Assembly (NCBI GenBank): GCA_903861075.1
Contig: CAIOSY010000008.1
Span: 1-33,795, forward strand
Direction: 5' to 3'
DNA length: 33,795 bases
DNA from: an uncultured Nitrosomonadales bacterium
GTDB lineage: Bacteria; Pseudomonadota; Gammaproteobacteria; Burkholderiales; Gallionellaceae
Below are positions 11,150-22,208 of this stretch, piece after piece; position 1 is the first letter of the stretch; each line of letters opens with the position of its first letter. The notes beneath the pieces are model-generated. The model made no database searches, had not been told where the DNA came from, and was given only the letters and a program-made list of their open reading frames with translations. The translations under genes and the position numbers were made by a program.

Positions 11150-12745
11150 ATGAGTTTTCATTTAGAACAACAATATGGGAAAACAACGCAGTTGAGCGGA
11201 GGGGCATCCATCACGCAGGCGCAAGCCTTGCAAGAAGCGTTACATGAACTTCAAGTACATCAGATTGAACTTGAAATACAGAATGAAGCGTTGCGTGAGT
11301 CTCAGAGTAATCTAGAAATTGCACGTGATAATTATATTGATTTATATGATTTTGCGCCCGTCTCGTATTTTTCACTGGATACACAAGGGTTAATCGTCAA
11401 AATAAATCATACCGCGGCTTTGCTATTTGCTATCGACAGAAATAAGCTGATGCAATTTTCTTTTGATAAGCTGGTTTTTGTTGATGATCTTGTGCGTTGG
11501 CGAGCGTTTTTTCGCCGGGGAATAAATGAGCAGTTGGATCAAAATTGTGTAATCAGTTTGAAGGTCAAACAGGAGAAAATCACCCTCGATCTTTTTAGTC
11601 GGTTTCGCGATGGGCAACTGCGTATTACGCTCATAGACAGAACCGAGCAGCTTCAAGTAGAACGTAAGCTTCTAGAGACTGAACGCCAACTCGACTTTAA
11701 AAAACATGAGCAAGTTGAGATGGCACGCGTCAACTTACTTCGTTATCAAGCTTTGTTTGAGCATTCAAGCTTAGCTTTGCTGACGTTTATACCTCCTTTC
11801 TGGCAGATTGGCGATGCCAATAAGGCAAGTATGCAGTTGTTCGGCATTGCAACTTGCAATGAGTTTAGTCAATTGAATGTCTTTGATTTGTTCAGATCAA
11901 ATAATATTTTTGAAGATAAGCTGGATGCTGCTATTTTAATGGGATCATGTGTTTTTGAATGGCAGTGTCAGCGTAAAGATTTGAGTTTGTTCTTTGTAAA
12001 TGTGATACTCAGTCGCGTTGATTCAGGTGAAAAGCAGTTTTTGCTGGCATCAGTAACAGATATTACTGAAAGCAGAAATAAAGCGCTTGAAGTCAAAAAA
12101 TATCAGGAGTTGTTACGCGAACTGGCGAGCGAAGGGGTGTCCAGAAGAGAAAGAGAGCTCAAGTCGATTGCACGTGAGATTCATGATGATCTTGGTCAGG
12201 TTTTGACCGCCCTGCGCATGGAAGTAGCTTTGCTTCGTATTCAGTTTTCACGGCGAAATGCGAATTTTACGGCGAAAATACAAGACATAAATACCTTGAT
12301 AGACCATGCTATCTTTAGTGTCCGCAATGTTGCAGGTCAGTTGCGTCCCCCTGTTTTAGATGCGGGTTTAGAGGCGGCTATTCACTGGTTGTGTGATAAT
12401 CTGCCCAAGACCGTGGATGTTGCCGTTGAAATAGCGCCAGGGGTCTCTGAGTTGGCTGATGCGCAGCTATTAGCGATATTCCGTATTATTCAGGAATCAT
12501 TAACTAATATGGTTCGTTATGCCGAGGCCACACAGGTGCAAGTCAAAATATGGAAAGTAGCAGCGATGATTTATGCCACTATTACAGATAATGGCAAAGG
12601 TTTTGATACACAGGCATTGCGACGAAAAAATTCATACGGGCTGATAGGTATGAATGAAAGAGCCTATGCCCTAGGGGGTGAAGTTGATTTTAAAAGTACC
12701 CTTGAAAAGGGGACTGTAGTAACCGTGCGGATCCCTTATTTATAA
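11150..12745 (+). CDS. Cytoplasmic PAS-containing sensor histidine kinase (HisKA_3 / NarX-type transmitter)
   Basis: 531 residues without a convincing membrane helix, so probably soluble. A coiled-coil start (HELQVHQIELEIQNEALRES) leads into a PAS domain (about 55-165; YDFAPVSYFSLDTQGLIVKI) and a second PAS (about 195-310, ending LLASVTDITESR). A HisKA_3 domain follows with phospho-acceptor His345 in AREIHDDLGQVL, then HATPase_c with N box (IIQESLTNMVRYAEA) and G box (ITDNGKGFD). The response regulator starts 16 bp later and is the obvious partner. Ligand or cofactor of the PAS domains is not evident. The same-strand gap of 63 bp to the deacetylase leaves open whether the acetylation genes share its transcript. 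Confidence 0.92.
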   Translation: MSFHLEQQYGKTTQLSGGASITQAQALQEALHELQVHQIELEIQNEALRESQSNLEIARDNYIDLYDFAPVSYFSLDTQGLIVKINHTAALLFAIDRNKLMQFSFDKLVFVDDLVRWRAFFRRGINEQLDQNCVISLKVKQEKITLDLFSRFRDGQLRITLIDRTEQLQVERKLLETERQLDFKKHEQVEMARVNLLRYQALFEHSSLALLTFIPPFWQIGDANKASMQLFGIATCNEFSQLNVFDLFRSNNIFEDKLDAAILMGSCVFEWQCQRKDLSLFFVNVILSRVDSGEKQFLLASVTDITESRNKALEVKKYQELLRELASEGVSRRERELKSIAREIHDDLGQVLTALRMEVALLRIQFSRRNANFTAKIQDINTLIDHAIFSVRNVAGQLRPPVLDAGLEAAIHWLCDNLPKTVDVAVEIAPGVSELADAQLLAIFRIIQESLTNMVRYAEATQVQVKIWKVAAMIYATITDNGKGFDTQALRRKNSYGLIGMNERAYALGGEVDFKSTLEKGTVVTVRIPYL

Positions 12746-12761
12746 AAACAGGAACAAAATA

Positions 12762-13403
12762 ATGATTAGAGTAATTATCGCAGATGACCATAATATTGTA
12801 CGTGAAGGCATTAAAAAAATTCTTGCCTTGTCTGACGATATTACGTTTGTCGCAGAGGCTGTCAATGGCAATGAAGTGCTAAATCAGCTTGCCGTGCATA
12901 GTGAGTGTGACTTGTTGTTGCTGGATATGACCATGCCGCATAGTAGTGGAATTGAGTTGATAGAACAAGTAAGAGGGTTGTATCCTAGTTTGCCTATTCT
13001 TATTTTTAGTATGCATAACGAGCCTCAGGTTGTAACGTGTGCAATCCGTGCAGGCGCTTCTGGATTTATTTTTAAAGGCAGTGAACCTGAAATATTGTTA
13101 ACGGCGATTCGTCGTGTCGGTAATGGAGGCAGATACATCGATCCCAGTATTGCAGAACAAATAGCTTTTGAGAGTCTGTTGCCTGAGCCTAAGGATCTCC
13201 ATATCAATCTTTCATCCCGTGAGTTGGAGGTGATGCGTCAACTGGTTGGCGGGCGGCGTATCAAAGATATTGCCGAAGAAATGATTATTAGTAATAAAAC
13301 GGTCAGTACGCATAAACTTAATTTATTGCAAAAATTAAAACTCAAGAGTACGGCAGATATGGTTCGTTATGCGGTTGAGCATAAGATGTTTTTGCAGTAT
13401 TAG
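12762..13403 (+). CDS. NarL/FixJ family response regulator
   Basis: 213 residues: an N-terminal receiver with acidic pocket Asp8/Asp9, phospho-acceptor Asp55 (LLLLDMTMP) and Lys104 (FIFKG), then a C-terminal LuxR-type helix-turn-helix (LSSRELEVMRQLVGGRRIKD, helix IISNKTVSTHKLNLLQKL). An SD (AGGAA) precedes the ATG. Pairing with the adjacent HisKA_3 kinase is standard for this family; phosphorylation would promote DNA binding. The targets are unknown; neighbouring genes are candidates only by proximity. Confidence 0.94.
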   Translation: MIRVIIADDHNIVREGIKKILALSDDITFVAEAVNGNEVLNQLAVHSECDLLLLDMTMPHSSGIELIEQVRGLYPSLPILIFSMHNEPQVVTCAIRAGASGFIFKGSEPEILLTAIRRVGNGGRYIDPSIAEQIAFESLLPEPKDLHINLSSRELEVMRQLVGGRRIKDIAEEMIISNKTVSTHKLNLLQKLKLKSTADMVRYAVEHKMFLQY

Positions 13404-13510
13404 CCTGAACGGTGCTTGTATTTTTTAGTAACGTGCAGGCTCTGCTTACGAAATCGATGTTATTTTCTCACCTGGTTTAAAGGGGGGCGGTAAGTGTTAG
13501 TACACTATCA

Positions 13511-15541
13511 ATGCCTATGATGAGCAAAACTTTCAGCAATAGTCCTTATGTTTTGCATCAGCCTTTTGAACCCGCCGGCGATCAACCTGCGGCGATTGCG
13601 CAGTTGGTCGAGGGGATCAATGAGGGATTGTCGTTCCAGACTTTATTGGGTGTAACGGGCTCTGGCAAGACCTATACCATGGCGAATGTGATTGCACAGT
13701 GCGGGCGTCCGGCTATGGTCATGGCGCCTAACAAAACACTCGCCGCACAGCTGTATTCGGAATTACGTGATTTCTTTCCTGATAATGCGGTTGAATATTT
13801 TGTTTCTTATTACGATTATTATCAGCCGGAAGCGTATGTTCCATCGCGCGATGTATTTATAGAAAAAGATTCGGCGATTAACGAGCAGATCGAACAAATG
13901 CGATTATCTGCGACCAAAGCACTACTTGAGCGTGAAGATTGCATCATTGTTGCAACGGTATCGGCGATCTATGGTATTGGCGACCCGGTCGATTACCACG
14001 GTATGATTTTGCATTTGCGTAACAATGAGAAAATGCATCAGCGTGATGTGATTAAACGCCTCATTGAAATGCAGTATGAGCGTAATGACATTGATTTTAC
14101 CCGTGGTAGATTTCGCGTCCGAGGTGAGGTGATCGATGTGTTTCCGGCGGAAAGCAGTGAGCAGGCATTACGTATCACCTTGTTTGATGATGAAGTTGAG
14201 ACGCTGTCGCTGTTTGATCCCTTAACAGGGCATATTCAGAAAAAAGTGCCGCGCTACACTGTTTATCCATCCAGTCATTATGTAACGCCGCGTGCAACGG
14301 TCATGCAGGCGATTGAAACAATCAAAGTGGAGCTGGCTGAGCGCGTGGCCTTTTTTGTACGGGAACATAAACTGGTTGAAGCTCAGCGCATTGAGCAGCG
14401 CACCCGGCACGATCTTGAAATGCTGAGTGAAATTGGTTTTACCAAGGGGATAGAAAACTATTCCAGACATTTGTCGGGCAGAAATCCCGGCGATCCACCG
14501 CCAACCTTGCTTGATTATCTCCCGGCTAATGCGCTGATATTTTTGGACGAGAGTCATGTGATGATTCCTCAGGTAGGCGCGATGTATAAAGGTGATCGAG
14601 TTCGTAAGGAAAATCTGGTCAACTACGGTTTTCGCCTGCCCTCAGCGATGGATAACCGTCCTCTCAGGTTTGATGAGTTTGAACGTATTATGCGTCAGAG
14701 TGTGTTTGTTTCAGCGACCCCTTCTGTGTACGAAGCCGAGCATGCCGGGCAGGTGGTAGAGCAAGTCGTTCGTCCGACGGGCCTGGTTGATCCGCTTATT
14801 TACGTCAGGCCGGCTATCAATCAGGTCGATGATTTGATGTCAGAGTTACGTTTACGCATCGCATCAGGTGAGCGCGTGTTAGTTACAACTTTAACCAAGC
14901 GTATGTCGGAAGACTTAACTGAATATCTATCGGAACACGCGATCAAGGTTCGTTATCTACATTCTGATATTGATACGGTAGAGCGCGTAGAAATCATTCG
15001 TGATTTGCGACTGGGAGTTTTCGATGTGCTCATTGGTATCAATTTGTTGCGTGAAGGATTGGATATTCCTGAAGTCTCACTCGTTGCCATACTTGATGCA
15101 GATAAGGAAGGTTTTTTACGTTCTGAGCGGTCATTAATTCAGACTATAGGTCGTGCGGCAAGGCATTTACATGGCACAGCGATTTTGTATGGCGATAAGA
15201 TCACAAATTCTATGCGTCGTGCGATGGATGAAACTGAGCGTCGTCGCATTAAACAGCTTGCGCATAATTTAGCGCATGGCATTACGCCGCAGGGGGTTCA
15301 CAAGCGCATCAAGGATATTATAGAGGCGACCTATGAATTAGATGATGCCCGCAGTAATCAAAAAGCGGTGCAAGAGCAGACCCAATATCTGGCGATGAGT
15401 CGTGCTCAAGTCACCAAAGAAATCAATCGGTTGGAAAAAGCTATGCTGGCGGCGGCAAGGAATCTGGAGTTTGAGCAAGCGAGCCGATTTCGCGATTTAT
15501 TGAAAAAACTGCGCGAGAGCGTGCTGCTCTCGACGCTGTAA
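13511..15541 (+). CDS. uvrB: UvrABC excision nuclease subunit B
   Basis: 676 residues, the normal UvrB length. Walker A GVTGSGKT (Gly47-Thr54), the DNA-clamping beta-hairpin with [12 protein letters not shown], Walker B variant DESH, helicase motifs V/VI ([29 protein letters not shown]) and the C-terminal UVR coiled-coil that contacts UvrC (about 635-670; [14 protein letters not shown]) are all visible. UvrB verifies lesions handed over by UvrA in nucleotide excision repair. Three Met codons open the frame (13511, 13517, 13520); MSKTF at 13520 aligns best with typical UvrB starts, and none has a well-spaced SD. I see no clear LexA box upstream. It converges with hppA, with a 31-bp gap. Confidence 0.97.
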   Translation: MPMMSKTFSNSPYVLHQPFEPAGDQPAAIAQLVEGINEGLSFQTLLGVTGSGKTYTMANVIAQCGRPAMVMAPNKTLAAQLYSELRDFFPDNAVEYFVSYYDYYQPEAYVPSRDVFIEKDSAINEQIEQMRLSATKALLEREDCIIVATVSAIYGIGDPVDYHGMILHLRNNEKMHQRDVIKRLIEMQYERNDIDFTRGRFRVRGEVIDVFPAESSEQALRITLFDDEVETLSLFDPLTGHIQKKVPRYTVYPSSHYVTPRATVMQAIETIKVELAERVAFFVREHKLVEAQRIEQRTRHDLEMLSEIGFTKGIENYSRHLSGRNPGDPPPTLLDYLPANALIFLDESHVMIPQVGAMYKGDRVRKENLVNYGFRLPSAMDNRPLRFDEFERIMRQSVFVSATPSVYEAEHAGQVVEQVVRPTGLVDPLIYVRPAINQVDDLMSELRLRIASGERVLVTTLTKRMSEDLTEYLSEHAIKVRYLHSDIDTVERVEIIRDLRLGVFDVLIGINLLREGLDIPEVSLVAILDADKEGFLRSERSLIQTIGRAARHLHGTAILYGDKITNSMRRAMDETERRRIKQLAHNLAHGITPQGVHKRIKDIIEATYELDDARSNQKAVQEQTQYLAMSRAQVTKEINRLEKAMLAAARNLEFEQASRFRDLLKKLRESVLLSTL

Positions 15542-15572
15542 GGTTAAAGATTTTTGAACGTAGAGCAATAGA

Positions 15573-17609
15573 TTAAAGTAAAGGTACGATCATCAAGGCA
15601 ACGATATTGATGATTTTAATCAGTGGATTAATTGCAGGTCCGGCTGTATCTTTGTAGGGATCACCTACGGTGTCGCCCGTTACAGCAGCCTTGTGCGCCT
15701 CTGAACCTTTACCTCCGTAGTTGCCTTCCTCGATGTACTTTTTGGCATTATCCCAGGCGCCTCCGCCGGTGGTCATGGAGATGGCAACAAAGATACCCGT
15801 TACGATTGTTCCCACCAGTACGCCGCCCAATGCCTGTGCGCCTAGTGTGAGTCCCACAATGACAGGGACTGCAATGGGCAGCAGGGAAGGGAGGATCATT
15901 TCCTTGATTGCAGCGCGGGTAAGCATATCCACACACGTACCGTATTCGGGCTTGGCGGTTCCTTGCATAATGCCGCGAATATCTTTGAACTGACGGCGAA
16001 CCTCGACGACAACGGATCCCGCAGCACGCCCAACGGCTTCCATCCCCATAGCGGCAAATAAATAAGGGATCATGCCGCCAATAAACAGGCCGATAATGAC
16101 CATATGATTGGAGAGATCGAAAGAGGTGATGACTCCCAGTTTGGCTTCAAGTGCATGTGTGTAATCGGCGAACAAGACCAGCGCGGCAAGTCCGGCTGAA
16201 CCGATTGCGTACCCTTTTGTGACGGCTTTAGTGGTATTGCCCACGGCGTCGAGTGCGTCGGTGATGACACGAACTTCTTCAGGTAAGCCGGCCATTTGTG
16301 CGATGCCCCCTGCATTGTCGGTGATCGGGCCATAAGCATCCAAAGCGACGATAATGCCTGCCATGGATAGCATGGAGGTTGCGGCAATGGCGATACCATA
16401 CAAACCTGCCAATTCAAACGCACCCCAAATGGATAAGCACACGACCAAAACAGGGGCGGCGGTTGATTTCATGGAAACCCCCAAGCCTGCGATAATGTTC
16501 GTGCCATGTCCTGTCGTAGATGCTTGTGCGATATGGCGTACCGGCGCAAATTCGGTGGCTGTGTAATATTCAGTAATCCATACCATAGCGGCGGTGAGCG
16601 CTAAACCGATTAAAGTCGCTAAGTAGAGATGGAAAGAGGAGATCATCTTGTCAGCAATGATTACACCATCACCGAGCATATAAGTGGTGATAGGGTAGAA
16701 GGCAATCAGCGCCAGTACCGCAGATACGGTAAGCCCCCGGTAAAGCGCATTCATGATCTTGCCACCAGCGCGTGCTGTGACAAAGAAGCTGCCGACAATA
16801 GAGGCTATAATGGAAAAACCACCCAGCACCAGGGGATAAATCACTGCGTTGACACCGGCATTACTGATCAATAGTCCGCCTAACATCATGGTTGCGATAA
16901 TAGTGACAGCATAGGTTTCAAATAAATCTGCGGCCATACCGGCACAGTCACCTACATTATCCCCAACGTTATCGGCGATGACGGCAGGATTACGGGGATC
17001 ATCTTCCGGAATGCCGGCTTCGACTTTTCCGACTAAATCCGCCCCGACATCGGCACCTTTGGTGAATATACCGCCGCCTAAACGAGCAAATATCGAAATT
17101 AACGATCCACCAAAAGCCAGGCCGACCAGAGCATGCGTCGCCTGTGCAGGGCTTGCACCTGTCGAAGTAAGAAAAGCATAATAACCCGCAACACCTAACA
17201 GGCCGAGACCCACGACCAGCATACCGGTGATGGCGCCGCCTTTAAAGGAGACATTGAGTGCGGTGTTAAGGCCGGTTTTTGCCGCTTCTGCTGTACGAAT
17301 ATTGGCACGCACCGAGACATTCATGCCGATGAATCCGGCCGCGCCTGAAAGCACGGCTCCGATCGCAAAACCAATCGCGGTTTGCCAGCCTAAGCCTATG
17401 AAAATGAGAATAAAAAGAATGCTGCCTACGAATGAAATAGTGAGGTATTGTCTTGCAAGGTAAGCTGCGGCACCCTCCTGGATCGCGGCAGCGATTTCTC
17501 GCATACGCTCACTGCCGGTAGGTTGAGCTAAAATCCATTTGATAGACAGAACACCATACAAGATCGCAATTACAGAACACACCAGCGCAAAACTGAGTCC
17601 ACCCGACAT
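15573..17609 (-). CDS. hppA: Membrane-bound proton-translocating pyrophosphatase, K+-independent type
   Basis: 678 residues and about 15-16 membrane helices, as in the family. It hydrolyses pyrophosphate and pumps H+ across the inner membrane. The pyrophosphate-binding stretch contains [19 protein letters not shown] and [18 protein letters not shown] with the Asp clusters that bind Mg-PPi, plus a C-terminal [14 protein letters not shown]. At the position that separates the two subtypes, the sequence is [14 protein letters not shown] with Lys461; lysine here replaces the K+ ion, so the enzyme should be K+-independent. A monocistronic location is likely: 122 bp separate it from the GlcG-like gene. 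A 10-bp inverted repeat lies 22 bp upstream of its start. Confidence 0.96.
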   Translation of the reverse strand: MSGGLSFALVCSVIAILYGVLSIKWILAQPTGSERMREIAAAIQEGAAAYLARQYLTISFVGSILFILIFIGLGWQTAIGFAIGAVLSGAAGFIGMNVSVRANIRTAEAAKTGLNTALNVSFKGGAITGMLVVGLGLLGVAGYYAFLTSTGASPAQATHALVGLAFGGSLISIFARLGGGIFTKGADVGADLVGKVEAGIPEDDPRNPAVIADNVGDNVGDCAGMAADLFETYAVTIIATMMLGGLLISNAGVNAVIYPLVLGGFSIIASIVGSFFVTARAGGKIMNALYRGLTVSAVLALIAFYPITTYMLGDGVIIADKMISSFHLYLATLIGLALTAAMVWITEYYTATEFAPVRHIAQASTTGHGTNIIAGLGVSMKSTAAPVLVVCLSIWGAFELAGLYGIAIAATSMLSMAGIIVALDAYGPITDNAGGIAQMAGLPEEVRVITDALDAVGNTTKAVTKGYAIGSAGLAALVLFADYTHALEAKLGVITSFDLSNHMVIIGLFIGGMIPYLFAAMGMEAVGRAAGSVVVEVRRQFKDIRGIMQGTAKPEYGTCVDMLTRAAIKEMILPSLLPIAVPVIVGLTLGAQALGGVLVGTIVTGIFVAISMTTGGGAWDNAKKYIEEGNYGGKGSEAHKAAVTGDTVGDPYKDTAGPAINPLIKIINIVALMIVPLL

Positions 17610-17631
17610 GATTTTCCCCTTGAGTTGAATC

Positions 17632-17682
17632 GCTATGATTAACCAATACTAGGTCAGTGCTTAACACTGGCGTAATCATAGC
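17632..17682 (-). repeat. Long-arm inverted repeat in the hppA leader
   Basis: GCTATGATTA at 17632-17641 and its exact complement TAATCATAGC at 17673-17682 flank an inner hairpin CAGTG-CTTAA-CACTG (17655-17669). It lies 22 bp upstream of the hppA ATG. No T run follows on the minus strand, so a simple terminator is unlikely; an operator or a 5'-UTR structure is more likely. The right arm, read on the minus strand, also contains TGCTATGAT, which resembles an extended -10 element. Confidence 0.5.
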
Positions 17683-17731
17683 AGTATCAGAACAACCCGG
17701 GGCGTAAAATACGCTAATTCCTGATGAGCAT

Positions 17732-18819
<1,088 letters not shown>

Positions 18820-18842
18820 TCAGTGGTAACTTGCGAGTCAAA

Positions 18843-19616
18843 TTAATGGATCGCAAGCTTATTTTCAAAGATTTTTCTTGCGGCTTGTAAATCTTCTGCG
18901 GTATCGACGCCGGCAGGGGGGGCGACACCGGTGATGATCACGCCGATTTTGTATCCATGATACAACGCGCGCAATTGTTCTAGCGACTCGTATTGTTCGA
19001 TCGCGGCAGGTTCGAGTTGCCCGTAAGCTTTGAGAAAACTCACGCGATAGGCGTAAATGCCGATGTGGCGCAGGACGGGTAACTCAGGCGGTAAATCATG
19101 ACCGCAGGCAAAGGCATCGCGCGGATAGGGAATGGGTGCGCGGCTAAAGTAGAGTGCGTTGCCGGCTTTGTCCAGCACCGTCTTGACGATATTAGGATTA
19201 CGCAGGCTCGCTTCGTCGTGTATTGCATGGCACGCAGTGGCCATGGCACAGTCAGGATGGGTGTACAAGTGGTAAGCGACAGCTCGGATGAGTTCGACGG
19301 GGATGAGCGGTTCATCGCCTTGTACATTGACAACGATTGTTTCGTCCGGCCAGGCTTGTTGCGTGGCGACCTCGGCGATACGATCCGTCCCGCTAGGGTG
19401 ATCGATGCTCGTCATACAAGCTTTGTAGCCATGTTCATGAACCGCATTGGCAATGGCGTGATGATCGGTGGCTATCCATATTTGTTGCGCACCGCTTTTT
19501 GCTGCTTGTTCGGCGACTCGTACGACCATGGGTTTGTCGGCAATAAGCAGCAGGGGCTTACCCGGTAGGCGCGTGGAGGCGTGACGTGCTGGAATGACGA
19601 CATGAAAGGCAAACAT
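18843..19616 (-). CDS. kdsB: 3-deoxy-manno-octulosonate cytidylyltransferase (CMP-Kdo synthetase)
   Basis: 257 residues, close to the roughly 250 of KdsB. The nucleotide-binding start [17 protein letters not shown], the core [12 protein letters not shown] and the C-terminal [15 protein letters not shown] are diagnostic. The enzyme activates Kdo with CTP for the inner core of lipopolysaccharide. It starts 8 bp after the trm112 stop and is followed by adk. Together with lpxK upstream it makes this run a lipid A/Kdo assembly module. Confidence 0.97.
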   Translation of the reverse strand: MFAFHVVIPARHASTRLPGKPLLLIADKPMVVRVAEQAAKSGAQQIWIATDHHAIANAVHEHGYKACMTSIDHPSGTDRIAEVATQQAWPDETIVVNVQGDEPLIPVELIRAVAYHLYTHPDCAMATACHAIHDEASLRNPNIVKTVLDKAGNALYFSRAPIPYPRDAFACGHDLPPELPVLRHIGIYAYRVSFLKAYGQLEPAAIEQYESLEQLRALYHGYKIGVIITGVAPPAGVDTAEDLQAARKIFENKLAIH

Positions 19617-19624
19617 GGTGCAGC

Positions 19625-19810
19625 TTACCGTTTTTCTGTGTCTTCAGGTGTTAGTTTGCGCGCTTCATCCACCAGCATGACGGGTATGCCATCGGTAATT
19701 TTGAATGCAAGAAGATCTGCTTTGCAAATCAATTCCTGTGCAGATTTTTGGTAAATCAAGGGCGATTTACACAGTGGGCAAACCAAAATATCAAGCAGTT
19801 TTGCATCCAT
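19625..19810 (-). CDS. Trm112 family small protein (YcaR-like)
   Basis: 61 residues. It begins [18 protein letters not shown], the YcaR/Trm112-like zinc-ribbon-type start with one CPLC pair and a further Cys in [10 protein letters not shown], and ends in the typical [16 protein letters not shown]. The exact function of the bacterial form is unsettled; in many proteobacteria it lies between lpxK and kdsB, as here. It overlaps the lpxK 3' end by 20 bp, so translation is probably coupled. Confidence 0.92.
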   Translation of the reverse strand: MDAKLLDILVCPLCKSPLIYQKSAQELICKADLLAFKITDGIPVMLVDEARKLTPEDTEKR

Positions 19811-20780
19811 GTTGGGTGATCTTTCGCAATAGGTGAGATATCAGCGCTGGATCAATCTGGGCATCAACACGCAATACCCACATTTTTTCATCAGCGTACG
19901 CGTCGCATTTTACCGCATCTTTTTCAGTCATGAGTAGTGCATCGCATGCCTGGAATGTCAGATCTTCAGCACGGTAGGCATAATGATCTGCAAAAGCATG
20001 GTTTTGTGTCTTCAATCCCATGACTGAGAGATGATCAAAAAATCGCTGCGGATGTCCAATGCCGGCAATCGCGTGTATACGTAATCCTGTAAAGTCAGAC
20101 GCTATCGCGGTTTTTTCGGGATGTTTGATATTGTAAAAAGTCTTACCTGATAAGGTCATCAAGAATTGATCAGAGGATGCGGGGCCTCCATTGACGACCA
20201 CAGCATCGGAGTGAGTTAAGCGGCTAGCCGATTCGCGCAGCGGACCTGCGGGTAGAAGGTAGCCATTGCCAAAACGGCGTATGCCGTCGATGACAATAAT
20301 TTCAATATCACGTTGCAAACGATAATGTTGTAATCCATCATCGCTTAAGACGATGTTGCATTCACGGTGGGACTGAAGAGCCGTTTGGGCTGTTGCTACA
20401 CGATCTGCGCCAACCCAAACGGGACATATCTGTCGTGATGCCATGAGACGGGGTTCGTCCCCAACTTGTCCTGCTGTGTGGCTGGGTGCAACCTCTTGAC
20501 CTTGGACTTTTGCACCATATCCACGACTGATGATGAGCGGATGATAGCCGTGTTCTCGCAGTTGTTGTGCTAGGTATAGGGTTAAGGGGGTTTTTCCTGT
20601 CCCCCCCACGTTGATGTTGCCGATGATAATGACAGGGACAGGCAAACGATAACTGCGAAAAATATGGTAATGGAACATCAAGCGTCGCAGGTACGCGAGT
20701 GCACCAAATACCCAGCTTATCGGCCATAAGATAAAATGCACTGCGTGGATTTTGTACCAGTAACGTTCAATTTCTGCCAT
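19791..20780 (-). CDS. lpxK: Tetraacyldisaccharide 4'-kinase
   Basis: 329 residues, the usual LpxK length. A hydrophobic N-terminal helix ([18 protein letters not shown]) anchors it at the inner membrane, followed by the P-loop [12 protein letters not shown] (54-65) and [20 protein letters not shown], the family signature. It phosphorylates the 4' position of the lipid A precursor. The start is an ATG 49 bp after exbD, and the 3' end overlaps trm112. Confidence 0.96.
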   Translation of the reverse strand: MAEIERYWYKIHAVHFILWPISWVFGALAYLRRLMFHYHIFRSYRLPVPVIIIGNINVGGTGKTPLTLYLAQQLREHGYHPLIISRGYGAKVQGQEVAPSHTAGQVGDEPRLMASRQICPVWVGADRVATAQTALQSHRECNIVLSDDGLQHYRLQRDIEIIVIDGIRRFGNGYLLPAGPLRESASRLTHSDAVVVNGGPASSDQFLMTLSGKTFYNIKHPEKTAIASDFTGLRIHAIAGIGHPQRFFDHLSVMGLKTQNHAFADHYAYRAEDLTFQACDALLMTEKDAVKCDAYADEKMWVLRVDAQIDPALISHLLRKITQHGCKTA

Positions 20781-20829
20781 TTAATTCTTAAATCAGATTG
20801 TGCTGGTTGGTGTATATGTGTCGTTTGCG

Positions 20830-21249
20830 CTATTGGGGTGCCATTTGGGTTGCAAAAGTGATACGGCCAAAACCTGCCCGTCTGGCTGACTCCATCGCAT
20901 TGATCACCGCCTGATGAGGGGTTTTGGCATCGGCATTGATTACAATCATCGGATCGGTCTGTCTCCCCGCTGCCGTTTTAATCGCCGCTGTCAGTTGACT
21001 TATATTGGTGAATTGCACAGAGGTGGTGTTAATTGTGTAGTGAGCCGTGGCATCGATTGAGATCGTGACGGATTGTGTTTGTGTCGTCTCGGCTTGTCCT
21101 CCGGCTTCAGGCAGGTTGATATGCAGTTCAGAATATTTGGCATAACTGGTCGTGACCATCAAAAAAATGAGTATCACCAATAGCACATCTATCATCGGAA
21201 TAAGATTTATTTCCGGCTCTTCACGTGTATTTCCGCGTTGAAAATTCAT
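20830..21249 (-). CDS. exbD: ExbD/TolR family biopolymer transport protein
   Basis: 139 residues from the ATG at 21249. One N-terminal membrane helix carries the essential Asp21 in INLIPMIDVLLVILIFLMV, followed by a periplasmic ExbD/TolR domain (DPMIVINADAKTPHQAVINA). With ExbB it forms a proton-driven motor that energises TonB- or Tol-type outer-membrane processes. The frame is open upstream but would overlap exbB; 21249 has an SD-like AGGGA and lies just 4 bp after the exbB stop. The linkage to lpxK rather than tonB or tolA is normal for this lineage, and the motor's partner is not shown here. Confidence 0.92.
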   Translation of the reverse strand: MNFQRGNTREEPEINLIPMIDVLLVILIFLMVTTSYAKYSELHINLPEAGGQAETTQTQSVTISIDATAHYTINTTSVQFTNISQLTAAIKTAAGRQTDPMIVINADAKTPHQAVINAMESARRAGFGRITFATQMAPQ

Positions 21250-21253
21250 CTGC

Positions 21254-21862
21254 TTATCCCTGACGCTGACCATGCACAATTTCAACGAGTTTGATCGCTT
21301 GTTGTTCCATTTCAATGGTTAAGCTATCTGCTTTGGCGCGAAAGTGACGATAAAAAATCATGCTGGGTATTGCAACGATCAGTCCGAAGGCGGTGTTGTA
21401 TAAGGCAACGGAAATGCCGTGTGCTAATACGGTTGGACTGCTGCCCGCACCCGATTGTGCACTGAAGATTTCAATCATGCCGATTACGGTGCCGAACAGT
21501 CCCAGCAAAGGACTAATTGAGGCGATGGTACCCAGCGTGGTAAGAAAACGGGCTAATTTATGGCTGCTGGCACGACCGGCCTCTTCAATAGACTCTTTCA
21601 TGATTTCTTGCGGGCTTTTGATGTTTTTTAAGCCTGCCGCAAAAATGTAACCTAGCGGCGATTGCTTACTTAGTTTATCCAGCATGCTGTCACTGACACC
21701 ACGTTGTTTGAGTTCAGCGATCACTTCATCGAGTAAAGTTAAAGGGGCTATTTTGCTGCTGCGCAAATAGATTAGCCTTTCGGTAATTAATCCTGTGGCA
21801 ATAATAGATGAAAAAATTAAAAACCAGATTGGCCAGCCAGCCGCTTCTACGATTGCAAACAC
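21254..21862 (-). CDS. exbB: MotA/TolQ/ExbB family proton channel protein
   Basis: 202 residues with three membrane helices: about 8-28, then the pair in LGTIASISPLLGLFGTVIGM and GISVALYNTAFGLIVAIPSM, the conserved ExbB/TolQ core. The start is a GTG preceded at 7 nt by GGAG. It forms the proton channel with ExbD encoded immediately downstream. It heads the exbB-exbD-lpxK-trm112-kdsB-adk run, so its promoter should lie in the 389-bp region upstream. Confidence 0.92.
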   Translation of the reverse strand: MFAIVEAAGWPIWFLIFSSIIATGLITERLIYLRSSKIAPLTLLDEVIAELKQRGVSDSMLDKLSKQSPLGYIFAAGLKNIKSPQEIMKESIEEAGRASSHKLARFLTTLGTIASISPLLGLFGTVIGMIEIFSAQSGAGSSPTVLAHGISVALYNTAFGLIVAIPSMIFYRHFRAKADSLTIEMEQQAIKLVEIVHGQRQG

Positions 21863-22035
21863 GGGTATTCTCCAGATAAGCTTAAATTGTTAGTGTGCTT
21901 CCAAAATCATTACAGAAATTGAATTTGGAGCGAGTAGGGGCGTAACTGTAGCGTGTCACGCTAAGTTGAGCAAGAATTCTCATGTTTGTCTTTGTGAAAA
22001 CGGGCTAATCCCGTGACATTAAATGATATTTTAAG

Positions 22036-22070
22036 TTACCCACATTATTTGTGGATAACGTTGTGGATAA
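22036..22070. promoter_or_regulatory. Cluster of DnaA-box matches
   Basis: Two exact copies of the DnaA consensus TTATCCACA on the minus strand (22050-22058 and 22062-22070, 12 bp apart) and one single-mismatch copy, TTACCCACA, on the plus strand (22036-22044) fall within 35 bp. Three such sites in so short a non-coding stretch are unlikely to be accidental, but binding is not shown. Confidence 0.55.
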
Positions 22071-22155
22071 AGGTGTGCACGAAGTATTTAAATCGGTGCG
22101 TTATAAGGACTTATCTTGTTTTGCCTGTTTCGGAGCAGTTTAATATATCTTTATA

Positions 22156-22168
22156 AATCAAGTGCTTG
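22156..22168 (+). promoter_or_regulatory. IHF consensus match
   Basis: AATCAAGTGCTTG fits WATCAANNNNTTR at every position and follows an AT-rich stretch, as IHF sites do. It also forms most of the inverted repeat ATCAAG-TG-CTTGAT. It lies about 85 bp from the DnaA-box cluster and just upstream of the putative xseA promoter. Confidence 0.4.
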
Positions 22169-22179
22169 ATGTAAGTGGT

Positions 22180-22208
22180 TTGATTTTGTAAGCAATACAT
22201 CACATAAA
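22180..22208 (+). promoter_or_regulatory. Putative xseA promoter
   Basis: TTGATT (22180-22185), a 17-bp spacer and CATAAA (22203-22208) lie 43 bp upstream of the xseA ATG. The -35 is good and the -10 moderate. Confidence 0.3.

Noticed and set aside
13404-13510. LexA/SOS box in front of uvrB
   Set aside because: No CTGT-N8-ACAG match; only an AGCCTG/CAGGCT pair at the wrong spacing.
19098-19568. 156-residue plus-strand ORF opposite kdsB
   Set aside because: Antisense shadow of a clear kdsB; no recognisable domain.
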